NCBI RefSeq assembly: GCF_002863865.1
Contig: NZ_CP022684.1
Span: 3,229,990 to 3,293,989, forward strand
Direction of reading: 5' to 3'
Source: Ketobacter alkanivorans
Lineage (GTDB): Bacteria; Pseudomonadota; Gammaproteobacteria; Pseudomonadales; Ketobacteraceae
Length of the DNA: 64,000 bases
This document shows positions 8,189 through 17,196 of this stretch, piece by piece. The stretch's first letter is position 1. Each line of letters opens with the position of its first letter. The notes under the pieces are model-generated. The model was not told the origin of the DNA and did no database searches. It worked only from the letters and a program-made list of their open reading frames with translations. The translations under genes were made by a program, and so were the position numbers.

Positions 8189-11100
8189 TTATCTGCGCAC
8201 GGGCCCCAAGGGGGAGTTGCTGAATCCTTGCTCATCAAACGAGTCCGGATCCGGAGTGCCGTTCGATGTGAGGCTGTTCTGGGTATTTGGTGCAACAGCG
8301 TGCAGGGCGCGGGCAACCGAGCTGCTGGTAGCCGCAGGTGGCACCACCTCAACAAAGTCGGCGGCGTTGGTGGCCACGATGTTGATGAAGGTACTGAGGT
8401 CGGTAGAGGTGCTGAACAGGCGGCCATTGCGGTCGCTGGCCAGCAGCAAACCATCCTCCCGTAGGTTCAGGTCGTACAACGAGCCTCCTACGTTCAGGCT
8501 GGTATCAATGGTTCCATCTACATTATGGCGCTGAATCAGGCCTCCCCAGGTGGCGCTGTAAAGGGTGCCGTTGGCGTCCACTGCGATGGCTCTTGCCTGG
8601 TTGATGCCCGTACTGTTCATCAGCGACAGGGACTCCAGGTCAAAGGCATGAACGGTTGTACCCCGATCATCCAGAGCATACAGCACCCCATCCAGACCCA
8701 GGGTCAGATCGATGTAGTCGTCTTCGGCAAAGTAGGTGACTTGTCCGGTGATGGCATCAAAGCGAATCAGACCGCCCCGGTTGTAGCGGGCGTTCCTCAT
8801 GTTGCCCACGTAGACATAATCACCGCTGCTGGCGATGCCACCGTAAGTGCCATTGTTGATGAGGGACCAGTCCTCTGCCTGCAGGTGCGTCCAGCGGTGG
8901 GTGGCCGGGTTATAGAGGCTGAGCTGGGGCGAGAAGGTGCCGTTGAATACAGCGATGCGGCCGTCATCCAGCAAGGTGAGATCCCGGGGGTAGTCGCAGC
9001 AGCCACCAGCCGGGGGCACGGCCACTTCCCGCATTACTTGGCCGTCTGCTGAATACAGGCGCAGAGATTCGTCGTAGATGGTCAGGAACGCGCCGCTTTG
9101 AGCGGACCAGCCGGTGCGGCGGGAGACCTGCACGTTGTCCAGATAGACTGTGCAATTCGAATCAGCGTGGAAGCGGATGCGATTGAAGCCACGGGCCACT
9201 GGGAAGGTGAAGGTGGACCAGCCGGGGGCTAAGAGGGTGAAGCTGAAGGTTTCCTGGCCAGTGTCTATCTGTAGCAAACTGTTGAACGAGATGCAGTTGC
9301 TGGCGGCCTGGATCTGGACATTGTTGCCTGCGAAGAAGCCGCTCCAGATGATGCTGCCGTCGCTGTCAGGTGCCTGGCGTAGGGCTTGGTTGCCGTCACT
9401 GGCGAGGCTGGTGCTGAGACTCCAGTCCGGGCTGCCGTCGGTTTCCCAGCCGGTGGGCAGCTGTGGGTCTTCGAACGAAAACGAACCAAATTCAAGGTAC
9501 GGCGGAGTGGAGGTGGGATCATTGGGATCGGTGTCCGCCAGTGATTCTTCATGGTTGCTGCTGGTGTCGCCATCCGGGTCGAGGTTGGCGTCGGTGGGAT
9601 CGTTGGGCAGCAATTGGTGACGGGCTTCCCAGCCATCACTCATCTTATCGCCGTCGGTGTCCGGCAGGTCTGCCTGGGTGCCGTGGACGCTGACTTCGTC
9701 GTAATCGCTCAATTCATCGCCGTCGCTATCCGCCAGCAGGGGGTTGCTGTAATGGGCATATTCCTGGCTGTTGGTGAGCAGGTCGCCGTCGGTGTCAGTG
9801 TTGGCGTCATCGGTGAAATAAGGATCCAGACCATAGCGACGTTCCCACCAGGTGGGCAGGCCATCGCCATCGTAATCGGGTTGGGTGTTGATGGCGGATA
9901 AGCGGCCTTCGTCCGATAGAATGTACAGAACATGGTCACTTCCCAGCAGCAAATGGCCGCCGGAGTTGAATTGCCAGTGTTCTGCACCGCTGGCTCGATC
10001 CAGTGCATGGGTTGTGGTGGCGGTGGAAATCAGGATCAGGTTGCGGGTGACGATGATGGCACCGGTGGCGTTGGTCGGTGCATCCCATTGCCACAAAATA
10101 CGTTGGTCGGTAGCCGCAATGGCCTGCACACTGGAGCCATTATTGATGGCGTAAACAGTGCCGTCGGCGTAAGCCGGCTGGGCTGAAAACTCCTCACTGA
10201 GCTGCCAGTCAAGCGTCATTTGATTGAGGTTGAAGTTGAGCAGTCGACCCTGTTCCGCCACGATGGCGTTGCCTTGGCTGGTTAACACGGGCGCGTATTC
10301 CACGTCATAGCCATGCCAGCTGTAATCGGGGTCGGTGATGCTGCCCAGCACGCTTCCTGAGTGGCGATCCAGCAGATGAAGCGCACCATCCATATAGCCA
10401 GTTACCCAATCTGCATTGACTGCCGGGGTCCAGCTATCGAACTGGGGTAACTCCGTGAACCAGAGCGATGTCCCGCTGGAGAGGTCAAAGGCCTGGAGGC
10501 CACCGAAAGCTCCGGCGTTGACGTAAACGGTGTCGTCAAAGGGGGTAGGTGCCAGATAGTCTTCCCATTGGGCGCTGAACATGCTGGCGAATTGCTGTGC
10601 GCCGGTGCTGGCGTTGAAGCTGTATAGAAAGGGCTTGTTGGTGCAGCTGCTGCATTCCTGGCCTACTTGCAGTAATACGCTGTTGGCTGCGTAGGCGGGG
10701 GGATTGACTGAAGTGACGGCTGAGCTGAAGCGGTGTTGCCAGGCCTTGGAGCCATTGCGAGTGCGCAGAGCTTGCAGGGTCTGGTCAGCCACAATAAACA
10801 GGTGCTGGCCGTTGCTCACTGGAGGTTGATAACTGGTGCTCCCCAGGTCCGTTTGCCACAGCAGGGAAAAGTCATCTGCATTCAGGGTGATGGGTACGTA
10901 ACCGTCGTGGCTGGCGTTGCCCTGCAAAGTGATCCAGTCCGGTGCTGCGGATTCTTCTACAAATAGGCTGACCTGCGTTTCCCGAGAGACAGCGTCGCCA
11001 TGGCTGGCGGTGTAGGTGAACCTATCCCAGCCGCTGTAGCCCGCCGTCGGGGTGTACATCAGGTTTGGTGCGGTACCGCTCAGGGTGCCGTGCTCAGGTT

Positions 11101-11281
11101 GGCTTACTTGGTAGGTGAAGCTGGAGCTGTCCAGATCTTTGGCATTCAGGGAGATAGCCTGGCTGCTGCCGGCAGGAACCACCTGGTTAATATCCGTTGT
11201 GGTGGGTTTGCAAGCCGCAAGACCGAATGCCACGGCAACCAGCATACCTTTGCTGATCAAAGCGTGTGTCTGGGTTTTCAT
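8189..11281 (-). CDS. Multidomain lipoprotein: Ig-like, PQQ-type propeller, TSP3 calcium repeats, second propeller
   Basis: 1030 residues from ATG 11281, with an AAGGAAGG ribosome site. Lipobox FGLAAC near residue 23. Next comes a tandem Ig/cadherin-like domain (about 30-110; YTPTAGYSGWDRFTYTA). A PQQ-like beta-propeller of about eight blades follows (about 120-450; repeated W/A-x-D-G-TVYAINNGS-type strands). Thrombospondin type 3 / calcium repeats (about 455-590) contain repeated DxDGDGL, DTDGDLLTN, DSDGDELSD and DTDGDKMSDG motifs. A carbohydrate-binding-like jelly roll (about 590-700; it includes a Cys pair) and a C-terminal propeller complete it. The architecture suggests a surface or periplasmic scaffold or adhesin rather than an enzyme; no catalytic motif is recognised. 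BamB-like blades alone would not explain the TSP3 insert. The gene precedes the MMPL exporter on the same strand. Confidence 0.85.
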   Translation of the reverse strand: MKTQTHALISKGMLVAVAFGLAACKPTTTDINQVVPAGSSQAISLNAKDLDSSSFTYQVSQPEHGTLSGTAPNLMYTPTAGYSGWDRFTYTASHGDAVSRETQVSLFVEESAAPDWITLQGNASHDGYVPITLNADDFSLLWQTDLGSTSYQPPVSNGQHLFIVADQTLQALRTRNGSKAWQHRFSSAVTSVNPPAYAANSVLLQVGQECSSCTNKPFLYSFNASTGAQQFASMFSAQWEDYLAPTPFDDTVYVNAGAFGGLQAFDLSSGTSLWFTELPQFDSWTPAVNADWVTGYMDGALHLLDRHSGSVLGSITDPDYSWHGYDVEYAPVLTSQGNAIVAEQGRLLNFNLNQMTLDWQLSEEFSAQPAYADGTVYAINNGSSVQAIAATDQRILWQWDAPTNATGAIIVTRNLILISTATTTHALDRASGAEHWQFNSGGHLLLGSDHVLYILSDEGRLSAINTQPDYDGDGLPTWWERRYGLDPYFTDDANTDTDGDLLTNSQEYAHYSNPLLADSDGDELSDYDEVSVHGTQADLPDTDGDKMSDGWEARHQLLPNDPTDANLDPDGDTSSNHEESLADTDPNDPTSTPPYLEFGSFSFEDPQLPTGWETDGSPDWSLSTSLASDGNQALRQAPDSDGSIIWSGFFAGNNVQIQAASNCISFNSLLQIDTGQETFSFTLLAPGWSTFTFPVARGFNRIRFHADSNCTVYLDNVQVSRRTGWSAQSGAFLTIYDESLRLYSADGQVMREVAVPPAGGCCDYPRDLTLLDDGRIAVFNGTFSPQLSLYNPATHRWTHLQAEDWSLINNGTYGGIASSGDYVYVGNMRNARYNRGGLIRFDAITGQVTYFAEDDYIDLTLGLDGVLYALDDRGTTVHAFDLESLSLMNSTGINQARAIAVDANGTLYSATWGGLIQRHNVDGTIDTSLNVGGSLYDLNLREDGLLLASDRNGRLFSTSTDLSTFINIVATNAADFVEVVPPAATSSSVARALHAVAPNTQNSLTSNGTPDPDSFDEQGFSNSPLGPVRR

Positions 11282-11366
11282 TAGATTCCTTCCTTTTTTT
11301 GTTATAACTAAATTTCAGAACGGAGTGGCCTTTCAGAAGGCTCACCCTGTTCTGCTCGTTCAGTGC

Positions 11367-11882
11367 TTACTTGGCCGTCTTACTGGCCCGATCCATCTTG
11401 TCCATGATCTGCATGCACAGGGCTGAGACCACAAAGCCCATGTGGACGATTAGAAGCCACATGATCTTGGTTTCGGCCATGGCGTCGCTATCGGGCTTGA
11501 ATTCCATATATACTTTCAATAGATGGATGGCTGATATGGCCACAATCGACGCAGATAGCTTCAGTTTCAGCGATCCTGAGTCCATCTTCCCCAGCCAGCT
11601 CAGTTTTTCGTCGCCTTCGTCAATGTCAATTTTGGAGACGAAGTTTTCGTAGCCAGAGAACATGACCATCACCACCAGGCTGCCCACCAGGGTCAGATCC
11701 ACTAAGGTCAGGATCTTCAGGATCAAGGTCTGCTCCGGCATGGTGAGCAGCGCGGGTACAATATGGATCAGCTCCTGAAAGAATTTGAAGGCCAGCACCA
11801 CCAGCAGTAAGCTGAGGCCTAGATAGACCGGAGCCATCACCCAGCGGCTGGCGTAGAGGGTTTTTTCGATCAATGATTCCAT
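11367..11882 (-). CDS. yqhA: UPF0114 (YqhA) family inner-membrane protein
   Basis: 171 residues, ATG 11882. It opens with the family-typical [15 protein letters not shown] segment, then has four hydrophobic helices (about 14-40, 58-80, 104-124 and 138-158) with the acidic loop [13 protein letters not shown] between helices 2 and 3, a hallmark of this family. Length agrees with the family (about 165 residues). The physiological role is not established even in E. coli. It is separated from the lipoprotein gene by 85 bp and lies divergent from the ATPase gene at 12 kb. Confidence 0.9.
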   Translation of the reverse strand: MESLIEKTLYASRWVMAPVYLGLSLLLVVLAFKFFQELIHIVPALLTMPEQTLILKILTLVDLTLVGSLVVMVMFSGYENFVSKIDIDEGDEKLSWLGKMDSGSLKLKLSASIVAISAIHLLKVYMEFKPDSDAMAETKIMWLLIVHMGFVVSALCMQIMDKMDRASKTAK

Positions 11883-12092
11883 GGGGATATACTTCCGAGT
11901 GACCGTTTGGATGAGGCAAAGATACCGGAAATTTGGTGCGGGGTCACGGTTCTGTAAAGCTATGGTTGGTTTGGATAAACGCTTGAGTCTACAATTGTTT
12001 TAGTACCAACCCTTCGGCCGGTGTTTAAGCCGGGGCCACTAACCAGCAGAGCATTCAATGTGACCAGTATTCAGAAAAGCAAAGCCAACTTT

Positions 12093-13856
12093 ATGCAGCC
12101 CAGTATTCGCATCGATATACGCTGGGTGCTGGATGGCCTGTTTGAGGATGGTCGTATCAGCGAACGGGACCTGAATTTCGTCTCCGGGCAGCGGCGTGAA
12201 AAGTCGGAGTTGAACTGGAACCCGTTGCAGTTTCTGGCCAAGTTTAATCTGCAAGATCAGCAGAATGAGTCTAAAACCCTGGATTTGGACAGGCTGACCG
12301 AGTGGCTTGCCAAGCGTGCGAATCAGTCGCTTTACCATATTGATCCACTGAAAGTGGATGTGGCCGCTACGACGGCAGTGATGTCGTTCCAGTTTGCGGA
12401 GCGTCACGAAATTCTGGCAGTGGCCGTGGATGATGAAACTGTCACCATTACCAGTGGCCAGCCATTCAGTCGTGACTGGGAACAGGGTTTGGAGCAGACC
12501 CTGAAAGGTAAGCGCATCAAGCGGGTGATTACCAACCCGGCCGAGATCCGGCGTTTCACTCTGGAATTCTACAACCTGGCGCGCTCAGTAAAGGGGGCCA
12601 GTGGCGGTAAAGGGCCATCCAACGTTACCAATTTCGAACAGTTGCTGCAGTTGGGTGAGCTGACGTCGCCGGATGCCAACGATCAGCATATTGTTAAGAT
12701 TGTGGATTGGTTGCTGCAGTACGCCTTTGACCAGCGTGCCAGTGACATTCATCTGGAGCCCCGGCGGGAGGCCGGTAATATTCGATTCCGCATCGACGGC
12801 GTGCTGCACGATGTTTATGAGCTGCCGGCACCGGTTATGGCCGCCGTAACCAGTCGTATTAAAATCCTCGGTCGCATGGATGTGGCAGAAAAGCGTCGCC
12901 CCCAGGATGGTCGCCTTAAAACCAAGAGCATGGAAGGGGATGAGGTGGAGTTGCGTCTTTCTACTTTGCCTACCGCGTTTGGCGAGAAGATGGTGATGCG
13001 TATTTTTGATCCGGAAGTGCTGGTTCGCTCTTCGGCTCAAATGGGTTTGGCAGACGAAGACTTCGAGCGCTGGAATGCCATGGTGACGCAGCCCAATGGT
13101 ATTGTGTTGGTAACCGGGCCTACGGGTTCGGGTAAAACCACCACGCTTTATTCCACTCTTAAGCAGCTGGCCACTCGGGAGGTAAATGTCTGCACCATCG
13201 AAGACCCCATCGAGATGGTAGAGCCTTCCTTTAATCAGATGCAGGTTATGGATAATATTGATCTGACGTTTGCCGATGGGGTGAAGTCGTTGTTGCGACA
13301 GGATCCTGACATCATCATGGTGGGTGAGATCCGTAACCTGGAAACCGCCAATATGGCGATTCAGGCCGCCCTCACCGGTCACTTGGTGATCTCCACTCTG
13401 CACACCAATGACGCGCCTTCTGCCATTGTGCGTTTGATCGATCTGGGGGTGCCGCCTTATATGATATCCGCCACTCTGCTGGGGGTAATGGCGCAGCGTT
13501 TGGTGCGAACTCTGTGCCCTCACTGTAAGCGCGATACATACGTAGACCCCGATGCCTGGCAAAACCTGATCAGCCCCTGGAAAGGTAAGCAGCCGGAGAA
13601 GATCAAGGCTCCGGTGGGTTGCCTGGAATGCCGCAAGACCGGTTATTTGGGGCGGGTGGGTATTTACGAGGTGATGCCTCTTTCACAGGAGCTGAAAGAC
13701 ATGATCAGCCACTCGGCCGATCTGAGTGATCTGCGTAAGCAAGCCATGAAAGAGGGTATGCGTACCCTCCGATTGAGTGGTGCGCAAAAGGTTGCAAGCG
13801 GGCTTACTACCCCGGAAGAGGTCATGCGTGTCGCCCCTGTAGTGGGTTCTGGCTAG
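12093..13856 (+). CDS. GspE/PilB-family secretion ATPase, orphan
   Basis: 587 residues from ATG 12093; a GTG at 12021 would add 24 residues of low-complexity sequence, so the ATG is preferred. An N-terminal MshEN/T2SSE_N-type domain is followed by the ATPase core: Walker A GPTGSGKTTT, Asp box TIEDPIE, Walker B DPDIIMVGEIRN and His box TGHLVISTLHTNDA. A zinc-binding pair CPHC...CLEC follows, and the GRVGIYEV C-terminal motif is intact. It powers a type II secretion or type IV pilus-like machine from the cytoplasmic face. No gsp or pil partner gene is adjacent, so it serves a machine encoded elsewhere, or is one of the stand-alone GspE paralogues known in Pseudomonadales. Confidence 0.93.
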   Translation: MQPSIRIDIRWVLDGLFEDGRISERDLNFVSGQRREKSELNWNPLQFLAKFNLQDQQNESKTLDLDRLTEWLAKRANQSLYHIDPLKVDVAATTAVMSFQFAERHEILAVAVDDETVTITSGQPFSRDWEQGLEQTLKGKRIKRVITNPAEIRRFTLEFYNLARSVKGASGGKGPSNVTNFEQLLQLGELTSPDANDQHIVKIVDWLLQYAFDQRASDIHLEPRREAGNIRFRIDGVLHDVYELPAPVMAAVTSRIKILGRMDVAEKRRPQDGRLKTKSMEGDEVELRLSTLPTAFGEKMVMRIFDPEVLVRSSAQMGLADEDFERWNAMVTQPNGIVLVTGPTGSGKTTTLYSTLKQLATREVNVCTIEDPIEMVEPSFNQMQVMDNIDLTFADGVKSLLRQDPDIIMVGEIRNLETANMAIQAALTGHLVISTLHTNDAPSAIVRLIDLGVPPYMISATLLGVMAQRLVRTLCPHCKRDTYVDPDAWQNLISPWKGKQPEKIKAPVGCLECRKTGYLGRVGIYEVMPLSQELKDMISHSADLSDLRKQAMKEGMRTLRLSGAQKVASGLTTPEEVMRVAPVVGSG

Positions 13857-14037
13857 GCTAATTTGGTTTGTGAATCAGCCTGCAAATATGGGATTCTGCG
13901 GTTAAGGTTTCCCTAAAAAGTGAATCCGTTGTTAGAATGGGGCATCCGAATAATACAGACTCTTTATCAGGAAGATGAACTTGCTGTCGGGAGCCATTGG
14001 GCACAGCGGTCTGACATAACAATAAGAAGTGACAAAA

Positions 14038-15318
14038 ATGAGTTCCCTGTTGTCTGCGTTTTCACCAGTTCGCAACCTGAAACAACTCTTTGTTCGCCCG
14101 GAATCTAATTTTCCTGTGCTGGATGGTTTCCGCGCGCTATCCATGCTGTTGATTCTGGTGTTCCACACTTTCAGTATTTACTGCGTTTATAACCCGGAAG
14201 TCGAGCTCATCGATATGGTGGAAGCCAGTGGTTGGTCTGCGTGGATTTGGAACGCGGATAAGGGTGTTGATATCTTTTTTGTGATCAGTGGATTCCTGAT
14301 CACCGGCATCTTGTTGCGCCAAATCGATCGTGATGGGCGCATTCGCTTTGGTAATTTCTATTGGCGCCGCTTTATGCGCTTAAGCCCCGCTTACTGGTTC
14401 ATGATTGCACTGTACGCCTGGATGGGGTTATCCACTATGGATCTGGAAGCGCGGCAGCAGCTGCATCTGGATAATCTGTGGGCCAACCTGCTGTATGTGA
14501 ACAACTTTATCCCTTATCAAGAGCAGGCCATGAATTGGACCTGGTCTTTGGCTATAGAAGAGCAGTTCTATCTGGTATATCCGTTGGTGCTGTTTGTGCT
14601 GGTGAAACATACCCGGCGGCCTCTGCTGGGTATGTGGGTATTGATGGGGGTGTCGTTTTTGGTGCGTTTTATGGTGATCATGTTAGATGAGCCCATTCGC
14701 ACCATGTCTGGTAGCGATCTGGCTTTGGATAAACAGTTCCATGCCTACCACTTCTCGGTGTTGTACGACAATTTGTACACGCGTTTCGGTGCGTTGCTGA
14801 GTGGTTGTATCGCAGCATTCTATTATTTTCATAACGAGCAGGCTCTACGACAGTTTTTGAATTCCACCCTGGGCAAGGTGTTGGAGTTTGCCAGCTTTGG
14901 CATCATTGTTTTCGTGATGTGGTTGCCGGTGCTGAGTCGCAGTATGGATGATCAGCAGGCATTCACCATATTGTACCAGACGTTCAGCCGCAATCTGTTC
15001 AGCGGAGCTGTGGCCTATCTGGCGCTTGTCTGTCTTGAGAAAAGTTATCTCAGTCGTGTTCTCAACCTGCTGTTTTCCAATCGTCTATGGTATCCCCTTG
15101 CGCAGCTTTCCTACTCCATGTATCTGCTGCATATATTCCCCATATTGATTTTGGTGCAGTTGGGGGTGTCGGCTATGCAGAAGTATCCTGAGCGTTATGA
15201 CTATACGCACTGGGAGGCCATGAGCCTGATCTGTGTGTACGCTACCGGTATTACCATTCTGGGCGCAGTGATTGTTTATCTGATCATTGAGCGCCCAATC
15301 ATGAATTTGCGGAAATAA
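14038..15318 (+). CDS. Acyltransferase 3 (OafA/YrhL-type) membrane protein
   Basis: 426 residues from ATG 14038, with AAGAAG 10 bp upstream; a GTG at 14029 would add three residues. The start FPVLDGFRALSMLLILVFH carries the conserved R and the catalytic H of acyltransferase 3 proteins. VDIFFVISGFLITGIL, RRFMRLSPAYWFM and WTWSLAIEEQFYLVYP complete the family signature. About ten membrane helices. It transfers acyl groups (usually acetyl) from a cytoplasmic donor to an extracytoplasmic sugar, often on O-antigen or other envelope glycans. One base separates it from the next gene, so they form an operon, and the partner may supply or use the modified glycan. Confidence 0.93.
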   Translation: MSSLLSAFSPVRNLKQLFVRPESNFPVLDGFRALSMLLILVFHTFSIYCVYNPEVELIDMVEASGWSAWIWNADKGVDIFFVISGFLITGILLRQIDRDGRIRFGNFYWRRFMRLSPAYWFMIALYAWMGLSTMDLEARQQLHLDNLWANLLYVNNFIPYQEQAMNWTWSLAIEEQFYLVYPLVLFVLVKHTRRPLLGMWVLMGVSFLVRFMVIMLDEPIRTMSGSDLALDKQFHAYHFSVLYDNLYTRFGALLSGCIAAFYYFHNEQALRQFLNSTLGKVLEFASFGIIVFVMWLPVLSRSMDDQQAFTILYQTFSRNLFSGAVAYLALVCLEKSYLSRVLNLLFSNRLWYPLAQLSYSMYLLHIFPILILVQLGVSAMQKYPERYDYTHWEAMSLICVYATGITILGAVIVYLIIERPIMNLRK

Positions 15319-15319
15319 C

Positions 15320-17074
15320 ATGACTTCAATGGCTTTGGATAAGCGTGCCTGGTGTGCGCTGGTATTGGGGATCGTGTTGGCGTTGCCTTCCCTGTGGGTG
15401 GGCATGCAGCTGGATGATTATTTTCATTGGGGGCTGGTGACTCAGCGTAGTCAGGTGCTGCAGACGGTGAGCCCCGCCAGCCCCTACGGGCTGTTCAGTT
15501 TTGTGGATGGTGATCCTGCGCGGGTAATGGATTTGATGAACCTGGGTCTGGCCCCTTGGTGGACCTATCCTCTGGTGGAATACGCGTTCTGGCGACCCCT
15601 CACTGAATTGACCCATGGTCTGGATTATTCGGCCTGGCCCCATTTGCCGAAACTGATGCACGTGCACAGCCTGATTTATTTCGGCTTGATGTTGTGGTGT
15701 GGGTTTCGTCTGTTCAAGCTGATTCAGGGCCAGTCATCCGCTTGGCTGTGGGCGGCGTTCATTTTCGCTCTGTCCTACACCCATGGGGTGCCTGCGGGCT
15801 GGTTGGCCAATCGCAACGCGGTATTGGCTGTATTGTTTGTGGTTCTTACGGTCGCCTCTCATCATCAGTGGCGGCAGGGCAGCCGTAGCCCCCTGGATTT
15901 CAAATCCAGCGTGTTTTTCACCCTGGGATTGTTGTGTGGTGAGATGGCGGTGACGGCGGGTGCCTATTTGTTTGCTTATGCCCTGATGCTGGAGCGCGGC
16001 GCATTGCGGGAGCGCATTTACTCCTTGCTGCCATACGGTGTGATTGGTGCTGCCTGGCTGGGGATGCGATCTTTGCTTGGGTATGGGGCCAGTGGTTCCG
16101 GTCATTATATTGACCTGCTCCAAGCGCCGGGGCTGTTCCTGCAGATGCTGGTGGGGCGTGGGCTGGATTTGCTGGGTGGTCTGTTCTGGATGGTACCGCC
16201 CGAGCTGGGCTCCGGTTTGCCTGAATGGCGGCGGCTGGTGTTCATGCTGCTGTTTGCGCTGTTGCTGGTTGTGTCCTGGCCGCTGCTGAAGGCGGATCGT
16301 CGAGCGCGTTTTTGGCTGCTGGGTGCGCTGCTGTGTTTGGTGCCGGTGGCCAGTACCATTCCCCATAGCCGTTTGTTGATCGCAGCCAGCGTCGGCAGTG
16401 CTGGTTTTATGGGGTTGTTGTTTTCCGCTTGGCGCAATGGCGAGTTGGCCGTCAGCGGATGGTTGAAAGGTGTCACCACGCTGCTGGTGGGTGTGTTGGT
16501 GGTGCTGCAGATTGGTTTGTCGGGAGTGCTGTTGCCATTAGAGATGGTGTCCATGCGTCTGGTGGGGGATAACTATCTCAACAGCGGTGCCCGTTCCTGG
16601 GATCTGAGTGATATTCCCCGTAAGACTACGCCCATCCTCATTAATCCACCGCTATCCAGTGCCGGTGGTTATATTAATGGTGTGCGGGCCTATGATGGCT
16701 TGCCGGTGGCGTCAAAAACCTGGTTGTTGGCGTCGGGCATGCAGCCTCTCACGCTGACGGTGCTGAATGCCTACACCCTGGATCTTTACAGTGAAAGCGG
16801 CTTGTATGATGGCGTGCAGGAAGGCGTGCTGCGGGGCCCACAGGTTCCCTTCACCAAGGGAGACAGTGTGCAGCTGGCGGGTATGATCGTCACGGTCATG
16901 GAAGTGAGCAACGGCGTCCCGGTGCGAGCCCGCTTCCAGTTCTCAAGCCCCATCACCAGCGATCTGTATCAGTTTTCCCACTGGAACAGTGGCAATGTAG
17001 CGCTCTGTGTATTACCCGAAAAGGGGCAGTCGATAGAGTTGAGGCTCGATTCTACCCAGTGCGCTACGCCTTAA
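15320..17074 (+). CDS. Polytopic membrane protein, GT-C glycosyltransferase-like
   Basis: 584 residues, ATG 15320, one base after the acyltransferase stop. About ten hydrophobic helices fill residues 10-400, followed by a soluble C-terminal domain of about 170 residues. The first loop contains the acidic motif QLDDYFHW, in the place where GT-C fold glycosyltransferases keep their catalytic acid, and GWLANRNAVLAVLFV follows later. This makes a lipid-linked sugar transferase plausible, but no named family is recognised with certainty. Co-transcription with an acyltransferase supports a role in decorating an envelope glycan. Confidence 0.75.
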   Translation: MTSMALDKRAWCALVLGIVLALPSLWVGMQLDDYFHWGLVTQRSQVLQTVSPASPYGLFSFVDGDPARVMDLMNLGLAPWWTYPLVEYAFWRPLTELTHGLDYSAWPHLPKLMHVHSLIYFGLMLWCGFRLFKLIQGQSSAWLWAAFIFALSYTHGVPAGWLANRNAVLAVLFVVLTVASHHQWRQGSRSPLDFKSSVFFTLGLLCGEMAVTAGAYLFAYALMLERGALRERIYSLLPYGVIGAAWLGMRSLLGYGASGSGHYIDLLQAPGLFLQMLVGRGLDLLGGLFWMVPPELGSGLPEWRRLVFMLLFALLLVVSWPLLKADRRARFWLLGALLCLVPVASTIPHSRLLIAASVGSAGFMGLLFSAWRNGELAVSGWLKGVTTLLVGVLVVLQIGLSGVLLPLEMVSMRLVGDNYLNSGARSWDLSDIPRKTTPILINPPLSSAGGYINGVRAYDGLPVASKTWLLASGMQPLTLTVLNAYTLDLYSESGLYDGVQEGVLRGPQVPFTKGDSVQLAGMIVTVMEVSNGVPVRARFQFSSPITSDLYQFSHWNSGNVALCVLPEKGQSIELRLDSTQCATP

Positions 17075-17133
17075 AGGTGTGTGTCAAAGGCTTGCTTCCT
17101 GGCAATTTGTTGCAGATCATGGTGCCGACTCCC

Positions 17134-17154
17134 GCCTTGACTAATAATCAAGGC
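17134..17154. terminator. Hairpin between the GT-C-like gene and glnE
   Basis: 7-bp perfect inverted repeat GCCTTGA / TCAAGGC with a 7-nt AT-rich loop, 60 bp after the upstream stop and 43 bp before glnE. There is no T run, so the terminator assignment is tentative. Confidence 0.35.
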
Positions 17155-17196
17155 ATCTGAGCCAAACGGCCTGCAAAAAAAGGATCACTGCCTGCC

